Positions 33,311 through 41,795 of a stretch of 64,000 nucleotides of DNA are shown here, piece by piece. The DNA lies in assembly GCA_905203555.1 (NCBI GenBank), contig CAJKWK010000009.1, positions 1 through 64,000 on the forward strand, written 5' to 3'. Position 1 is the stretch's first letter. Each line of letters opens with the position of its first letter. A model generated the notes under the pieces. That model ran no database searches. It was not told where the DNA came from and saw only the letters and a list, made by a program, of their open reading frames with translations. This DNA comes from an uncultured Lachnospiraceae bacterium (lineage in GTDB: Bacteria; Bacillota; Clostridia; Lachnospirales; Lachnospiraceae). A program made the position numbers and the translations under genes.

Positions 33311-34948
33311 CTATTCCCAACTCCACTGATCTACATTATTAACAATAGACCACCCATGGCCATGAGGATGAATTTTCTGCTCCGCAACTTTCAGCCCATC
33401 TCTGACAAAATACAGATGGTCAATGTTACACAGCCAGATCCATGGGATATCCCCTTCCTGCGTAATTCCTGTCGTTCCATCCCACTGTGCCTGTTTCCAC
33501 AATTCATACGAATCCTCTGCCGATGGCGCCGCAAGCGCCTCATCCATATAACGATCTACCGTTTCATTTGCATACGGAGAATAACGTGCAAATCCATTTC
33601 CTTCGCCATTACTGTCTGTATGATAAATATTATATAATTCCATTGGTGTATGCGCACCCCATCCCCACAACAACGGTTCAGACTGCGCCCGGTCATAAGC
33701 CACATTCCAGCCGACACCTTCTGTCTTCACTTCAATCCCCAGTTCTTTTAACTGATTTGCCGTATCTTCCGCCAAAGCTTGACGCACCGAATCCCCGTTG
33801 CTGAACATCAGTGTAAACGCTGCCCGCACACCGTTCTTTTCCCGGATACCATCAGTCCCTGCTTTCCATCCGGCATCTTCCAGCAGCTCCACTGCCCTTT
33901 CCGGATTATACTCCACTTCACACGCTTCATTATACCATGGCATTTTGTCGCAGACACTATACGCTTTTGTCCCATATCCATTCAGAACATTCTGGATCAT
34001 TTCATCCCGGTCAATTCCCAGATTAATCGCCCGACGTACATTTACATCCGCAGTAAATGCATTTCCATAAGCGACTCCCTCTTTCTCCGTCACTTCTGCT
34101 GCCGGAAGATTAAATCCGCGGTTGTCCACCGTCTGCACCGCCAGAAGTTCATAGCCATCTATACTCTGCTCACTATAAGATGCCGCCGTATGCGCAACAT
34201 CCACCTGCCCTGCCCGCGCTGCCGCCAACGCAGAATCCTCTTCCATAAACAGCACCGTAACTTTCTCCATCTTTGGGGCCTCGCCATAATATGTCGGATT
34301 CGCCTCAAAAATCACCTGCTGCCCTTTATCCCACTGTTTCAAAATATAGCGTCCGGATCCGATCGGATGCTGCGCATAATTTTCATCGTACGCATGCTCC
34401 GGCAAAATTCCAACCACCGCCATCGTATATGGCCAGATCGAATACGGATGATCCATATGAAATTCTACCGTTGTTTCATCCACCGCAACCGCTTCTTTTA
34501 ACATCGTAAAATCACTGACCGTACTCTTATCCCGACAATGATTATAAGTAAACGCTACATCCTTTGCCGTCAACGGCTCCCCATCTGTAAAGGATACGTC
34601 ATCCCGGATCTTCACTGTCCAAACCAGACCGTCCTCGCTGACAGAATAATCTGTTGCCAAATCCTTTCCGATCTTCAGATCCGCCGTCGTTGTTGTAAGT
34701 GTACTTTGTATCAATGGCTCATGAGTATGTTCTCCGGCGCCCCAGCCATATGCCGGATCAAACCCGGCCTCCGGCTCAGAGGATACCGGCATCGTAACAA
34801 CTACAGCATCTTTCTCCTGCTGCCCGGACTCCGCACCCTGATCCTTCGTAAGATTTTCATCCTTTTTTCCACAGCCCGCAGCCGTCAATAGCAGCATCGC
34901 CGCCAATGCCCCTGCAGCTGCACGTTTCCAATAATTTCCACTCTTCAT
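33311..34948 (-). CDS. ABC transporter substrate-binding lipoprotein (peptide/nickel family 5)
   Basis: A 545-residue SBP of family 5. The signal peptide ends in the lipobox LTAAGC with lipidated Cys26. Landmarks are TFTYNH-like VAFTYNHCRD, GSGRYIL and RRAINLGIDRDEM. Near the C terminus HPHGHGW offers a cluster of histidines, which would suit binding of a metal complex, but peptide binding cannot be excluded. GGGAG lies seven bases before the ATG at 34948. It is the first gene of the five-gene importer, with a promoter and palindrome upstream. Confidence 0.9.
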   Translation of the reverse strand: MKSGNYWKRAAAGALAAMLLLTAAGCGKKDENLTKDQGAESGQQEKDAVVVTMPVSSEPEAGFDPAYGWGAGEHTHEPLIQSTLTTTTADLKIGKDLATDYSVSEDGLVWTVKIRDDVSFTDGEPLTAKDVAFTYNHCRDKSTVSDFTMLKEAVAVDETTVEFHMDHPYSIWPYTMAVVGILPEHAYDENYAQHPIGSGRYILKQWDKGQQVIFEANPTYYGEAPKMEKVTVLFMEEDSALAAARAGQVDVAHTAASYSEQSIDGYELLAVQTVDNRGFNLPAAEVTEKEGVAYGNAFTADVNVRRAINLGIDRDEMIQNVLNGYGTKAYSVCDKMPWYNEACEVEYNPERAVELLEDAGWKAGTDGIREKNGVRAAFTLMFSNGDSVRQALAEDTANQLKELGIEVKTEGVGWNVAYDRAQSEPLLWGWGAHTPMELYNIYHTDSNGEGNGFARYSPYANETVDRYMDEALAAPSAEDSYELWKQAQWDGTTGITQEGDIPWIWLCNIDHLYFVRDGLKVAEQKIHPHGHGWSIVNNVDQWSWE

Positions 34949-34972
34949 AATCATTCTCCCTTTTGCTTTCCT

Positions 34973-34989
34973 CTCTGGTTCAACCAGAG
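34973..34989. promoter_or_regulatory. Palindrome at the transcription start of the importer operon, candidate operator
   Basis: CTCTGGTT-C-AACCAGAG is a perfect 8-bp dyad with a one-base centre. It lies 10 bases downstream of the -10 box and 25 bases before the SBP start, where a repressor or an RNA hairpin could act. Confidence 0.55.
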
Positions 34990-34998
34990 AATAGGGAT

Positions 34999-35028
34999 AT
35001 TATAGCACTCAAAAAATCCCCCTCACAA
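34999..35028 (-). promoter_or_regulatory. Promoter of the ABC importer operon
   Basis: TTGTGA, an 18-base spacer and TATAAT on the minus strand. Immediately upstream lies the palindrome CCCCATGGGG (35030-35039) and a wider ATCCCC/GGGGAT pair. Confidence 0.6.
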
Positions 35029-35062
35029 GCCCCATGGGGGGATAAAAAAATAAATGATTATT

Positions 35063-35091
35063 TTTACATTTCCATAATAGTATGGTATAAT
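35063..35091 (+). promoter_or_regulatory. Promoter of upp
   Basis: TTTACA, a 17-base spacer and TGG-TATAAT (extended -10), 47 bases before the upp start. Confidence 0.75.
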
Positions 35092-35137
35092 CTTCACAGT
35101 TATATTGAATACTATTTCACAAACGAGGAGAATATCT

Positions 35138-35767
35138 ATGAATCAAGTAATTGAAATGACACACCCTTTGATCCAGCATAAGATTTCACGCTTACGTGAC
35201 AAAACTACCGGAACTGCTGAGTTTCGTGCTCTTGTTGAAGAGATTGCCATGTTGATGGGATATGAGGCTTTGAAAGATCTTCCACTGAAAGACGTAGAGG
35301 TTGAGACCCCTCTGGAGACTTGTATGACACCAGTTATCGATGGTAAGAATCTGGCAATCGTGCCGATTCTTCGTGCCGGTCTTGGTATGGTAAGCGGAAT
35401 CCAGGCTTTGGTTCCAACTGCAAAGATCGGACATATCGGTCTGTATCGTGACGAAGAAACCCATGAACCACATGAATATTACTGCAAGCTCCCTAACCCG
35501 ATTTCTGAGCGTCTGATCGTTGTAACCGATCCAATGCTCGCTACCGGCGGTTCTGCTGTAGCTGCTGTAGATTTCATCAAACAGCATGGCGGAAAGAAGA
35601 TTAAGTTCATGTCTATCATTGCCGCTCCGGAAGGCATCCGCCGTTTACAGGACGCACATCCGGACGTACAGCTCTATGTCGGTCATATCGACCGGGAACT
35701 GAATGCCGATGCATATATCTGTCCGGGACTGGGCGACGCAGGAGACAGAATCTTCGGTACAAAATAA
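35138..35767 (+). CDS. upp: Uracil phosphoribosyltransferase
   Basis: A 209-residue UPRTase that makes UMP from uracil and PRPP for pyrimidine salvage. HPLIQHKISRLRDKTTGTAEFR at the N terminus, the PRPP loop VVTDPMLATGGS and the uracil-binding end PGLGDAGDRIFGTK are all present. GAGGAG precedes the ATG at 35138; a TTG further upstream is rejected. It is a single-gene unit with its own promoter and terminator, and divergent from the ABC importer. Confidence 0.97.
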   Translation: MNQVIEMTHPLIQHKISRLRDKTTGTAEFRALVEEIAMLMGYEALKDLPLKDVEVETPLETCMTPVIDGKNLAIVPILRAGLGMVSGIQALVPTAKIGHIGLYRDEETHEPHEYYCKLPNPISERLIVVTDPMLATGGSAVAAVDFIKQHGGKKIKFMSIIAAPEGIRRLQDAHPDVQLYVGHIDRELNADAYICPGLGDAGDRIFGTK

Positions 35768-35777
35768 TTTCAAAACG

Positions 35778-35806
35778 TAAAAAGGCATCCGTTATGGATG
35801 TCTTTT
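35778..35806 (+). terminator. Terminator of upp
   Basis: AAAGGCATCC pairs with GGATGTCTTT around GTTAT and is followed by a T-rich run. Confidence 0.8.
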
Positions 35807-35845
35807 TCTTTCTATATCACTCTATCTATATCTTATCTTTCTATA

Positions 35846-35873
35846 CAAAAATCCGGACTCATCTGAGTCCGGA
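35846..35873 (-). terminator. Terminator of tRNA-Ala
   Basis: A perfect 10-bp stem, TCCGGACTCA with TGAGTCCGGA, is followed by five or six T on the minus strand. Confidence 0.85.
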
Positions 35874-35880
35874 CTTAAAG

Positions 35881-35953
35881 TGGAGAATACGAGATTCGAA
35901 CTCGTGACCTCCTGCTTGCAAGGCAGGCGCTCTCCCAACTGAGCTAATCCCCC
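35881..35953 (-). tRNA. tRNA-Ala (UGC)
   Basis: Complete 73-nt cloverleaf read on the minus strand: GGGGGAT acceptor, TAGCTCAG D arm, anticodon loop CTTGCAA (anticodon TGC) and T arm GAGTTCGAATCTC. CCA is not encoded. Confidence 0.97.
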
Positions 35954-35975
35954 ATATCTGTTTTACAACTATTTA

Positions 35976-36004
35976 AAGATATCACATTCCTTCGTATATG
36001 TCAA
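35976..36004 (-). promoter_or_regulatory. Promoter of tRNA-Ala
   Basis: TTGACA, a 17-base spacer and TATCTT on the minus strand, about 23 bases before the tRNA. Confidence 0.65.
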
Positions 36005-36020
36005 TATATTTTTTCTGCAC

Positions 36021-36055
36021 AAACCAGTCCACCGGATTGTTTTATCGTATCATGG
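36021..36055. repeat. Terminator-associated 35-bp element, copy A
   Basis: Shares AAAnCAGTCCACCGGA followed by TGTTTTATCG and CATGG with copies at 39608 and 49165. The first half is a dyad (AAAnCAGTCC with GGAnTGTTTT). A terminator hairpin begins directly beside it. Confidence 0.75.
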
Positions 36056-36058
36056 CCG

Positions 36059-36103
36059 TTAAAAAAAATGAAGGCGATACCGTTCCCGGCTCGTCCTTCA
36101 TTT
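36059..36103 (-). terminator. Terminator of the LysM-DUF5711-cvpA unit
   Basis: AAATGAAGG pairs with CCTTCATTT around 20 bases and is followed by eight T on the minus strand. Confidence 0.8.
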
Positions 36104-36138
36104 CTTCCCGCATAGCATATTTATAAACTTCATTTTCT

Positions 36139-36957
36139 CTAGAAAGAAAGCAGTTTTGAAAGCAATATATTTTTTTCATATAACAAAGTCAATATCTTAC
36201 TCTTCTCAATCATCTCAAATGTCGCCTGCCCCGCAGGTGTTGTATATAAAAGTGTCATCACGAGGAATCCCAGCCACACAAGCATGAGCGCTACCAGCAC
36301 TCCAACCATCGCTCCGCCTAAATGATTGAAAAATCCCACGCCCGGCAATTCTCCTATAATATCCACAGCCGCCATCAATGCTTTTACGATAATAACCACA
36401 ATGAGAAATGTCACCAAAAAGGACAGCAGATAGATTACCATTCTGGAGATATAAGCCGCCATATACTCGGCAAATGTACTGACTCCCAATTCCCCATAAA
36501 TCATCGTATTGTTATTTTCCAAAAGCATTTCTTTCAGGAAATGTGGCAGTTTTGAATTTTCAATTTCCTGAATCTGCTGTTCCTGCGGAATTTCTCCCAG
36601 AACTCCCAGTATATCATGCACCGAAATCCCATATCGCTCCAGATCCAGTTCAGACAGCCCATTCAACTCTTCCATTTCCAGACCTTCAAACGGAGTTCCG
36701 CTCAGATCCTTCCCTTCAAAAAGCTCCGCTGACAATTCCGGAACAAGCGTTTCTACACATTTTTCCTCTATCATTTCATCAATCGGCGTAAACTTAATCA
36801 ATGCATCTCCCACATAAGGGGTCAGAAAAATTACCAGAACAATGGTCAAAGCAGTCGAAATCAAAGACATTCCGATTTTAAAAAATCCGCGAACATATCC
36901 AACTACGATACTGATCAAAAACACAACGCCTACAATAATCAATAACCAGTTATCCAT
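36139..36957 (-). CDS. CvpA family membrane protein
   Basis: A 272-residue integral membrane protein. Two N-terminal helices (about 5-22 and 28-48) and two C-terminal helices (about 170-195 and 205-235) frame a hydrophilic segment of about 110 residues. The CvpA signature GYVRGFFK is at 21-28 and LPGVGFFNHLGGAMVG near 205-220. The central insertion is larger than in E. coli CvpA (162 residues). It is the last gene after the LysM and DUF5711 genes, 10 bases from the latter. The function of CvpA in envelope integrity is not settled. Confidence 0.88.
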   Translation of the reverse strand: MDNWLLIIVGVVFLISIVVGYVRGFFKIGMSLISTALTIVLVIFLTPYVGDALIKFTPIDEMIEEKCVETLVPELSAELFEGKDLSGTPFEGLEMEELNGLSELDLERYGISVHDILGVLGEIPQEQQIQEIENSKLPHFLKEMLLENNNTMIYGELGVSTFAEYMAAYISRMVIYLLSFLVTFLIVVIIVKALMAAVDIIGELPGVGFFNHLGGAMVGVLVALMLVWLGFLVMTLLYTTPAGQATFEMIEKSKILTLLYEKNILLSKLLSF

Positions 36958-36967
36958 CCTCTTTCTC

Positions 36968-38167
36968 CTATATCGTCAAATAAATGACCCGTAACTCATT
37001 GGCACTCATCACATAGTACTTATTTAGTCCGAATCCCGGAACTACTGACATAATATCCACTTTCAGATCTCCCTGAAATCTTGGGATCCCGGTTTTCGTA
37101 ATGATACAGCATCTGGAGCCTTCGTACATAATAATCTCATCCTTTATCATCTGTACGTTGCTGTACTCTCCGTCAATTTTATAGTTCATCACTTGTTTGC
37201 CTGCCCGATTATACAACCTGACTTCATAGCCGGATTTTTCCTCGTTCAAAAGTACAAACCCTATATATTTATCTGTATGGAAGGAGCTCTTGATTTCCTG
37301 TGTCAGCTGCACTTCCTGTTTCTTTTCCGGAACCGCTCTTCCTCCGTAAATCGCAAAAGAATGATCGCCCACCGCAACAGCGGTCGACTCATTCATAAAA
37401 TAAATCTCCGGCACGATCGATCCCGCATATTCTTCCGCTCCTACCTGATGATTTATATGGCTCTCCCCATCTTTCTCAAAATTATAACAGACAACCTTTG
37501 ATTTTAATTCGCTGCCTTCAGATGTAAGATAAGAAACCATCAGAACCTTTCCATCGGGCGACATCTCCAGCGCTACCGGATATCCGTTTTCCGTTATAGA
37601 AACCTGGTTCTCCACAAGAACATTTCCCACCGCATCATAGGTAACGATCATTGGCGCAGACTCATTTTTCAAAATCGTACTGACAACTCCCTGACCGGAT
37701 ACCGCCACCTTTTCAATCGGCAGATTGGTCTCAATCTCTCCTTTCAGGCCTTCTGCGGTAAATACCTGAATCGCATTTCCACCTACGTCTGCAACAGCAA
37801 AAACATGTTCTCCCAGATCGATCACCGGATTTTTAAACTGTGCCGGCTGAATCCACTGTTCCTGATTCTTATGGTTTAAAAACGTCACCCCGTCTCTTGT
37901 ATAACGGATCATTCCATCTTCGAATGCTGCATAATCACTATGGTCCGCTGTATCCCTTGTATAAGAAGCGGATCGATACGTCTTATGATAGGCGTGATTG
38001 GTGATCAACATCCAGGTTCCCGATACCGCCATTCCTCCCAGCAAAATCCGCAGTCCCCACTTCTTCAAACGACTTCTGCGATATTGCCTTGCCTTCTTTT
38101 TAAGCTCATCCAGATTCAAGGGTTTTACCAATTTTAAATATGGTTTTTTCTTTTGCTTCTGAGTCAT
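36968..38167 (-). CDS. DUF5711 family membrane-anchored beta-propeller-like protein
   Basis: A 399-residue protein. A short basic cytoplasmic N terminus is followed by one membrane helix (about 38-58) and a long extracytoplasmic domain with repeated four-strand blades (for example GKVLMVSYLTSEGSELKSKV and DEIIMYEGSRCCIITKTG). The overall form matches DUF5711, found mostly in Lachnospiraceae and relatives. No enzymatic motif is visible. It sits between the LysM and CvpA genes, all three membrane-linked, and may form an envelope sensor with them. Confidence 0.78.
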   Translation of the reverse strand: MTQKQKKKPYLKLVKPLNLDELKKKARQYRRSRLKKWGLRILLGGMAVSGTWMLITNHAYHKTYRSASYTRDTADHSDYAAFEDGMIRYTRDGVTFLNHKNQEQWIQPAQFKNPVIDLGEHVFAVADVGGNAIQVFTAEGLKGEIETNLPIEKVAVSGQGVVSTILKNESAPMIVTYDAVGNVLVENQVSITENGYPVALEMSPDGKVLMVSYLTSEGSELKSKVVCYNFEKDGESHINHQVGAEEYAGSIVPEIYFMNESTAVAVGDHSFAIYGGRAVPEKKQEVQLTQEIKSSFHTDKYIGFVLLNEEKSGYEVRLYNRAGKQVMNYKIDGEYSNVQMIKDEIIMYEGSRCCIITKTGIPRFQGDLKVDIMSVVPGFGLNKYYVMSANELRVIYLTI

Positions 38168-38245
38168 ATTCTACCCCTTAATTCATCATCTCTCTTTTGG
38201 GCGTATCCATTTCACTGCCCATTACGGAAATAGTATAGCATTATT

Positions 38246-39433
38246 TTACGGTAATAGCAATTTCTGTCCTACATAAATCAGATTCCCGTCTGCCAGCCCA
38301 TTCATTTTACAAATTGCGTCTGTATGAGAAAGATCCCCATATATTTTCTTACTTATCATCGCAAGTGTATCTCCTTCTTCCACAACATACACCCCGTTTT
38401 TCCCATTATAATCCAGTTCTGCACTTTGCGCCGCAACACCGCCGGTCTGTCCGGTATCTTCTGCTTTTGTTTCCTTCACTTCCGGACTTTGCACCGACTC
38501 TGTCGGATTCTCTTTCTCCTCTACAATTGCTGTAACGGTTCCGCTTGTTTCCTTCACCGCCTCCGGTTCCGCTTTTATACTTTCTTCTTTCTCCTCTTCC
38601 TCCTCTTTCTTGTCCATTTCTTCCGCTTTTTTATGAATTTCTTCCGCCTTCACATCTGCCACCGAAGTACTGCCGATCTCATCTATCATCGATTTCACTG
38701 CTTTCATCCGGTCAAAATTATTCAGCATCGCAACTCCCATAATGACTACAAGCAATACAAGACAGGCGCTCATGGCATACATCAGACGGCTTGTCCTGCG
38801 CTGCCCCTGCCTTTGTTCCCTGGCGCGCACAAGGCTTCGAAAGTCCTTTGCAGCTCGATCTTCCACAGTTTCCGAGGGACACACCCCATTTTTCTTTCTG
38901 CTGGAAATCATATAATTCTGCATGCATGGATTTTTTTCATAATATGTAAAATGTCCCCCCAGCTCCATCAGGTCATGAAATTTATGCACAAAGTATTTCT
39001 CTTCCTGCTCAATCGGATCTTTCAAAATGAAAATCGTATTGTTTTTAGGAAATGCTTTTCTGTGCAGTTTTGTAATCCCTTCCCCCACAGTCAAAGGAAC
39101 CCCCGGATTTGCCACAAACCAGCCCAGCATTTCCCCATCTTCAAAATACTGCTTGCAGTCCTCATACGCGGCCTTCCACACCGCCTCTTCCAAAATATAT
39201 TCATTGCCGGAGACCTTTAATTCATGCATCTGAACCGCCCCATATATGTATACATATTCTTCTTCCCCGGCGTTGATCAGATCCCCGATCAGAAACGCCC
39301 CCATCGGGACCTCGCCCGCTTTATCACACAACTGTGACAAAAAAGTATCTACATAATCCTCAACATATACTTTCGGAGTATCGCTCACATTTCCTATCTG
39401 ACGTACGTTTTTTGGTATCTGTCTTTCCATCAT
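38246..39433 (-). CDS. LysM-domain protein with a cytoplasmic N-terminal domain
   Basis: A 395-residue bitopic protein. The first 200 residues are a globular domain I do not recognise (AFLIGDLINAGEEEYVYIYG, PGVPLTVGEG). A membrane helix follows at about 217-238, then a Glu/Lys-rich linker of about 100 residues, and one LysM domain at about 345-395 (YVVEEGDTLAMISKKIYGD) that binds peptidoglycan. AGAGGTGAG precedes the ATG at 39433. It heads the LysM-DUF5711-cvpA cluster. The architecture suggests a link between the wall and a cytoplasmic process. Confidence 0.85.
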   Translation of the reverse strand: MMERQIPKNVRQIGNVSDTPKVYVEDYVDTFLSQLCDKAGEVPMGAFLIGDLINAGEEEYVYIYGAVQMHELKVSGNEYILEEAVWKAAYEDCKQYFEDGEMLGWFVANPGVPLTVGEGITKLHRKAFPKNNTIFILKDPIEQEEKYFVHKFHDLMELGGHFTYYEKNPCMQNYMISSRKKNGVCPSETVEDRAAKDFRSLVRAREQRQGQRRTSRLMYAMSACLVLLVVIMGVAMLNNFDRMKAVKSMIDEIGSTSVADVKAEEIHKKAEEMDKKEEEEEKEESIKAEPEAVKETSGTVTAIVEEKENPTESVQSPEVKETKAEDTGQTGGVAAQSAELDYNGKNGVYVVEEGDTLAMISKKIYGDLSHTDAICKMNGLADGNLIYVGQKLLLP

Positions 39434-39607
39434 ACTCACCTCTGCTCAAATTTTTCCGGTACCCTTCCGAGGCTTGTCTGCCTTCCGGTACCTCCGATTT
39501 CGCATTCAGCATAGCACAACAAAAATAGTAGATTTTAGTATATTCTGTCAGGTAAATTCGACACCTTTTCCCATCTCTTCTTTTTTAAACTTCCCTCAAA
39601 AAAACGC

Positions 39608-39642
39608 AAAGCAGTACACCGGACTGTTTTATCGCATGCATG
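39608..39642. repeat. Terminator-associated 35-bp element, copy B
   Basis: AAAGCAGTACACCGGACTG followed by TTTTATCGCATGCATG; aligns base for base with the other two copies apart from a few substitutions. It abuts the metG terminator. Confidence 0.75.
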
Positions 39643-39643
39643 A

Positions 39644-39701
39644 AAATAAAAAAGACAGGCAGAAAGCACAGCTTATATTCCTGTACTTTCTGTCCGTCTT
39701 T
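39644..39701 (-). terminator. Terminator of the hup-to-metG region, after metG
   Basis: A 16-bp stem, AAAGAC-AGGCAGAAAG with CTTTCTGTCC-GTCTTT, one mismatch and one G-T pair, followed by a T-rich run on the minus strand. The rest of the interval 39434-39763 holds only the 35-bp element. Confidence 0.82.
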
Positions 39702-39763
39702 CATTTTCCACAATCCGCGGACAAAATCCCGCAGATTTGATGGCATTCATTCATTTGATTGAA

Positions 39764-41671
39764 TTAGCAGATTTCTGCTCCTGCCGGCATTTCCTTTTCC
39801 GGTGTCATAAGCGCCAGATTACCCTCTGCATCTTCTGCGCAAAGCAGCATTCCTTCCGACAACACACCCGCCAGTTTTGCAGGTTTCAGGTTCACCAGAA
39901 CCATCACCTTTTTCCCAACCATTTCTTCCGGTGTATAATGACCCTTAATACCAGACACAATCTGTTTTACCTGAGAGCCGATCTTAACCTGAGAACACAA
40001 TAGTTTTTTGGATTTCTTAACCTCTTCACAGGCAATGATCTCACCTACCTGGAACTGCATTGCTCCGAACTGCTCAAATGTAATCTCCGGCTTAGCTTCG
40101 ATGTCAATAACTGTTTCTTCTTTTTCCTCAGCTTTTTCTTCCACCTGCGGATGAAGTTCTTCTACTTTTTTCAGAACCTCATCAATATCCAGTCTCTGGA
40201 AGAGAATCTCCGGCTTATCTGTTACATGACCGCCGCCCAGCTGTTCCAAAATCTTTTTACTTGTAGAAGGCATGAAAGATTCCAAAAGCACTGCACCTGC
40301 GGAAATCCCCTGGATCAAATTCCACAATACTGTTTCCAGACGGTCTTTCTTAGCCTCATCCTTAGCCAATACCCATGGCATTGTCTCATCAATATATTTA
40401 TTACATCTCTTAAACAAGTTGAAAATCTCTGTCATAGCATCTGCTACACGCAATTCATTCATCTTGTCTTCTACCAGTTTCGGAACGTTCTCCATTACCG
40501 CCTTCAGATCTGCATCTACTTCCTCTGCAGCTCCCTTATCTGTAACCGTTCCTCCAAAATATTTATTTGTCATAGAAACTGTACGATTTACAAGATTTCC
40601 TAAAGTATTTGCCAGATCAGAGTTCATTCGCTCAACCATAAGCTCCCATGAAATCACTCCGTCATTTTCAAACGGCATCTCATGAAGTACAAAATAACGA
40701 ACTGCATCTACGCCAAAGAAATCAACCAGTTCATCTGCATACAGAACATTTCCTTTGGACTTACTCATCTTTCCGTCTCCCTGCAAAAGCCATGGATGTC
40801 CGAAAATCTGTTTCGGAAGTGGAAGATCCAATGCCATTAGGAAGATTGGCCAATAAATCGTATGGAAACGGATGATATCTTTTCCGATTAAATGCAAATC
40901 TGCCGGCCAGTCTTTCTTGAACTGTTCTGTACTTTCTCCATCACAATCATAACCAATACCGGTAATATAGTTTGTCAGCGCATCCAGCCACACATAAGTA
41001 ACGTGTTTTGGATCAAAATCTACCGGAATTCCCCATTTAAAGGAAGTTCTGGATACACAAAGGTCCTGCAGTCCCGGTAACAGGAAGTTATTCATCATCT
41101 CGTTTTTACGAGATACCGGCTGAATAAATTCCGGATGTGTATTGATATGCTCGATCAAACGATCTGCATACTTGCTCATCTTGAAGAAATATGCCTCTTC
41201 CTTTGCAGGCTGTACCTCACGTCCGCAGTCCGGACATTTGCCATCAACCAACTGTGACTCTGTAAAGAAAGACTCACAAGGAGTGCAATACATTCCTTCA
41301 TAATATCCTTTATAAATATCGCCCTGATCATACAGCTTTTTAAAAATCTTCTGTACCTGTTTCTCATGATAGTCATCGGTTGTACGAATGAATTTATCAT
41401 AAGAAGTATCCATCAGATCCCAGATCCGCTTAATTTCTCCTGCCACGTTGTCAACAAACTCCTTCGGAGTAACGCCCGCTTCCTGTGCCTTCAGTTCGAT
41501 TTTCTGTCCATGCTCGTCTGTTCCTGTCTGGAAAAACACATCATACCCTTGACTTCTCTTATAGCGTGCAATCGCATCTGCCAGTACAATCTCGTACGTA
41601 TTTCCAATATGCGGCTTACCGGATGTGTAAGCAATCGCAGTTGTCATATAAAATTTCTTTTTCTCTGCCAT
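39764..41671 (-). CDS. metG: Methionyl-tRNA synthetase
   Basis: A 635-residue class I synthetase that charges tRNA-Met. The HIGH motif reads HIGN, the knuckle has CxxC pairs (CTPC and CPDC), and KMSKS is intact in GDGKMSKSKGN. The C-terminal 110 residues form a tRNA-binding OB domain (FQVGEIIACEEVKKSKKL) that also dimerises. The start is the ATG at 41671 with AAGGAGAGG upstream; extension to 41737 is rejected. It follows the GH13 gene by 81 bases that contain a tandem repeat. No T-box leader is visible. Confidence 0.97.
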   Translation of the reverse strand: MAEKKKFYMTTAIAYTSGKPHIGNTYEIVLADAIARYKRSQGYDVFFQTGTDEHGQKIELKAQEAGVTPKEFVDNVAGEIKRIWDLMDTSYDKFIRTTDDYHEKQVQKIFKKLYDQGDIYKGYYEGMYCTPCESFFTESQLVDGKCPDCGREVQPAKEEAYFFKMSKYADRLIEHINTHPEFIQPVSRKNEMMNNFLLPGLQDLCVSRTSFKWGIPVDFDPKHVTYVWLDALTNYITGIGYDCDGESTEQFKKDWPADLHLIGKDIIRFHTIYWPIFLMALDLPLPKQIFGHPWLLQGDGKMSKSKGNVLYADELVDFFGVDAVRYFVLHEMPFENDGVISWELMVERMNSDLANTLGNLVNRTVSMTNKYFGGTVTDKGAAEEVDADLKAVMENVPKLVEDKMNELRVADAMTEIFNLFKRCNKYIDETMPWVLAKDEAKKDRLETVLWNLIQGISAGAVLLESFMPSTSKKILEQLGGGHVTDKPEILFQRLDIDEVLKKVEELHPQVEEKAEEKEETVIDIEAKPEITFEQFGAMQFQVGEIIACEEVKKSKKLLCSQVKIGSQVKQIVSGIKGHYTPEEMVGKKVMVLVNLKPAKLAGVLSEGMLLCAEDAEGNLALMTPEKEMPAGAEIC

Positions 41672-41719
41672 GTCTATCCTCTCCTTTTCCTTTTTCGTTT
41701 CTTTCTGTCTTTCTTCTTT

Positions 41720-41795
41720 CAAAACTGTCTTTCTCATTCAAAACGTTCTTTCTTATTCAAAACACTCTTCCTCATTCAAGATCGTCTTCATTACA
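41720..41795 (-). repeat. 19-bp tandem repeat straddling the GH13 stop codon
   Basis: Three complete units and most of a fourth, CAAAACnnTCTTTCTCATT on the plus strand, start at 41720, 41739, 41758 and 41777. The GH13 stop codon falls in the second unit, so the last 13 codons of that gene and the metG leader are built from the same repeat. Confidence 0.8.
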
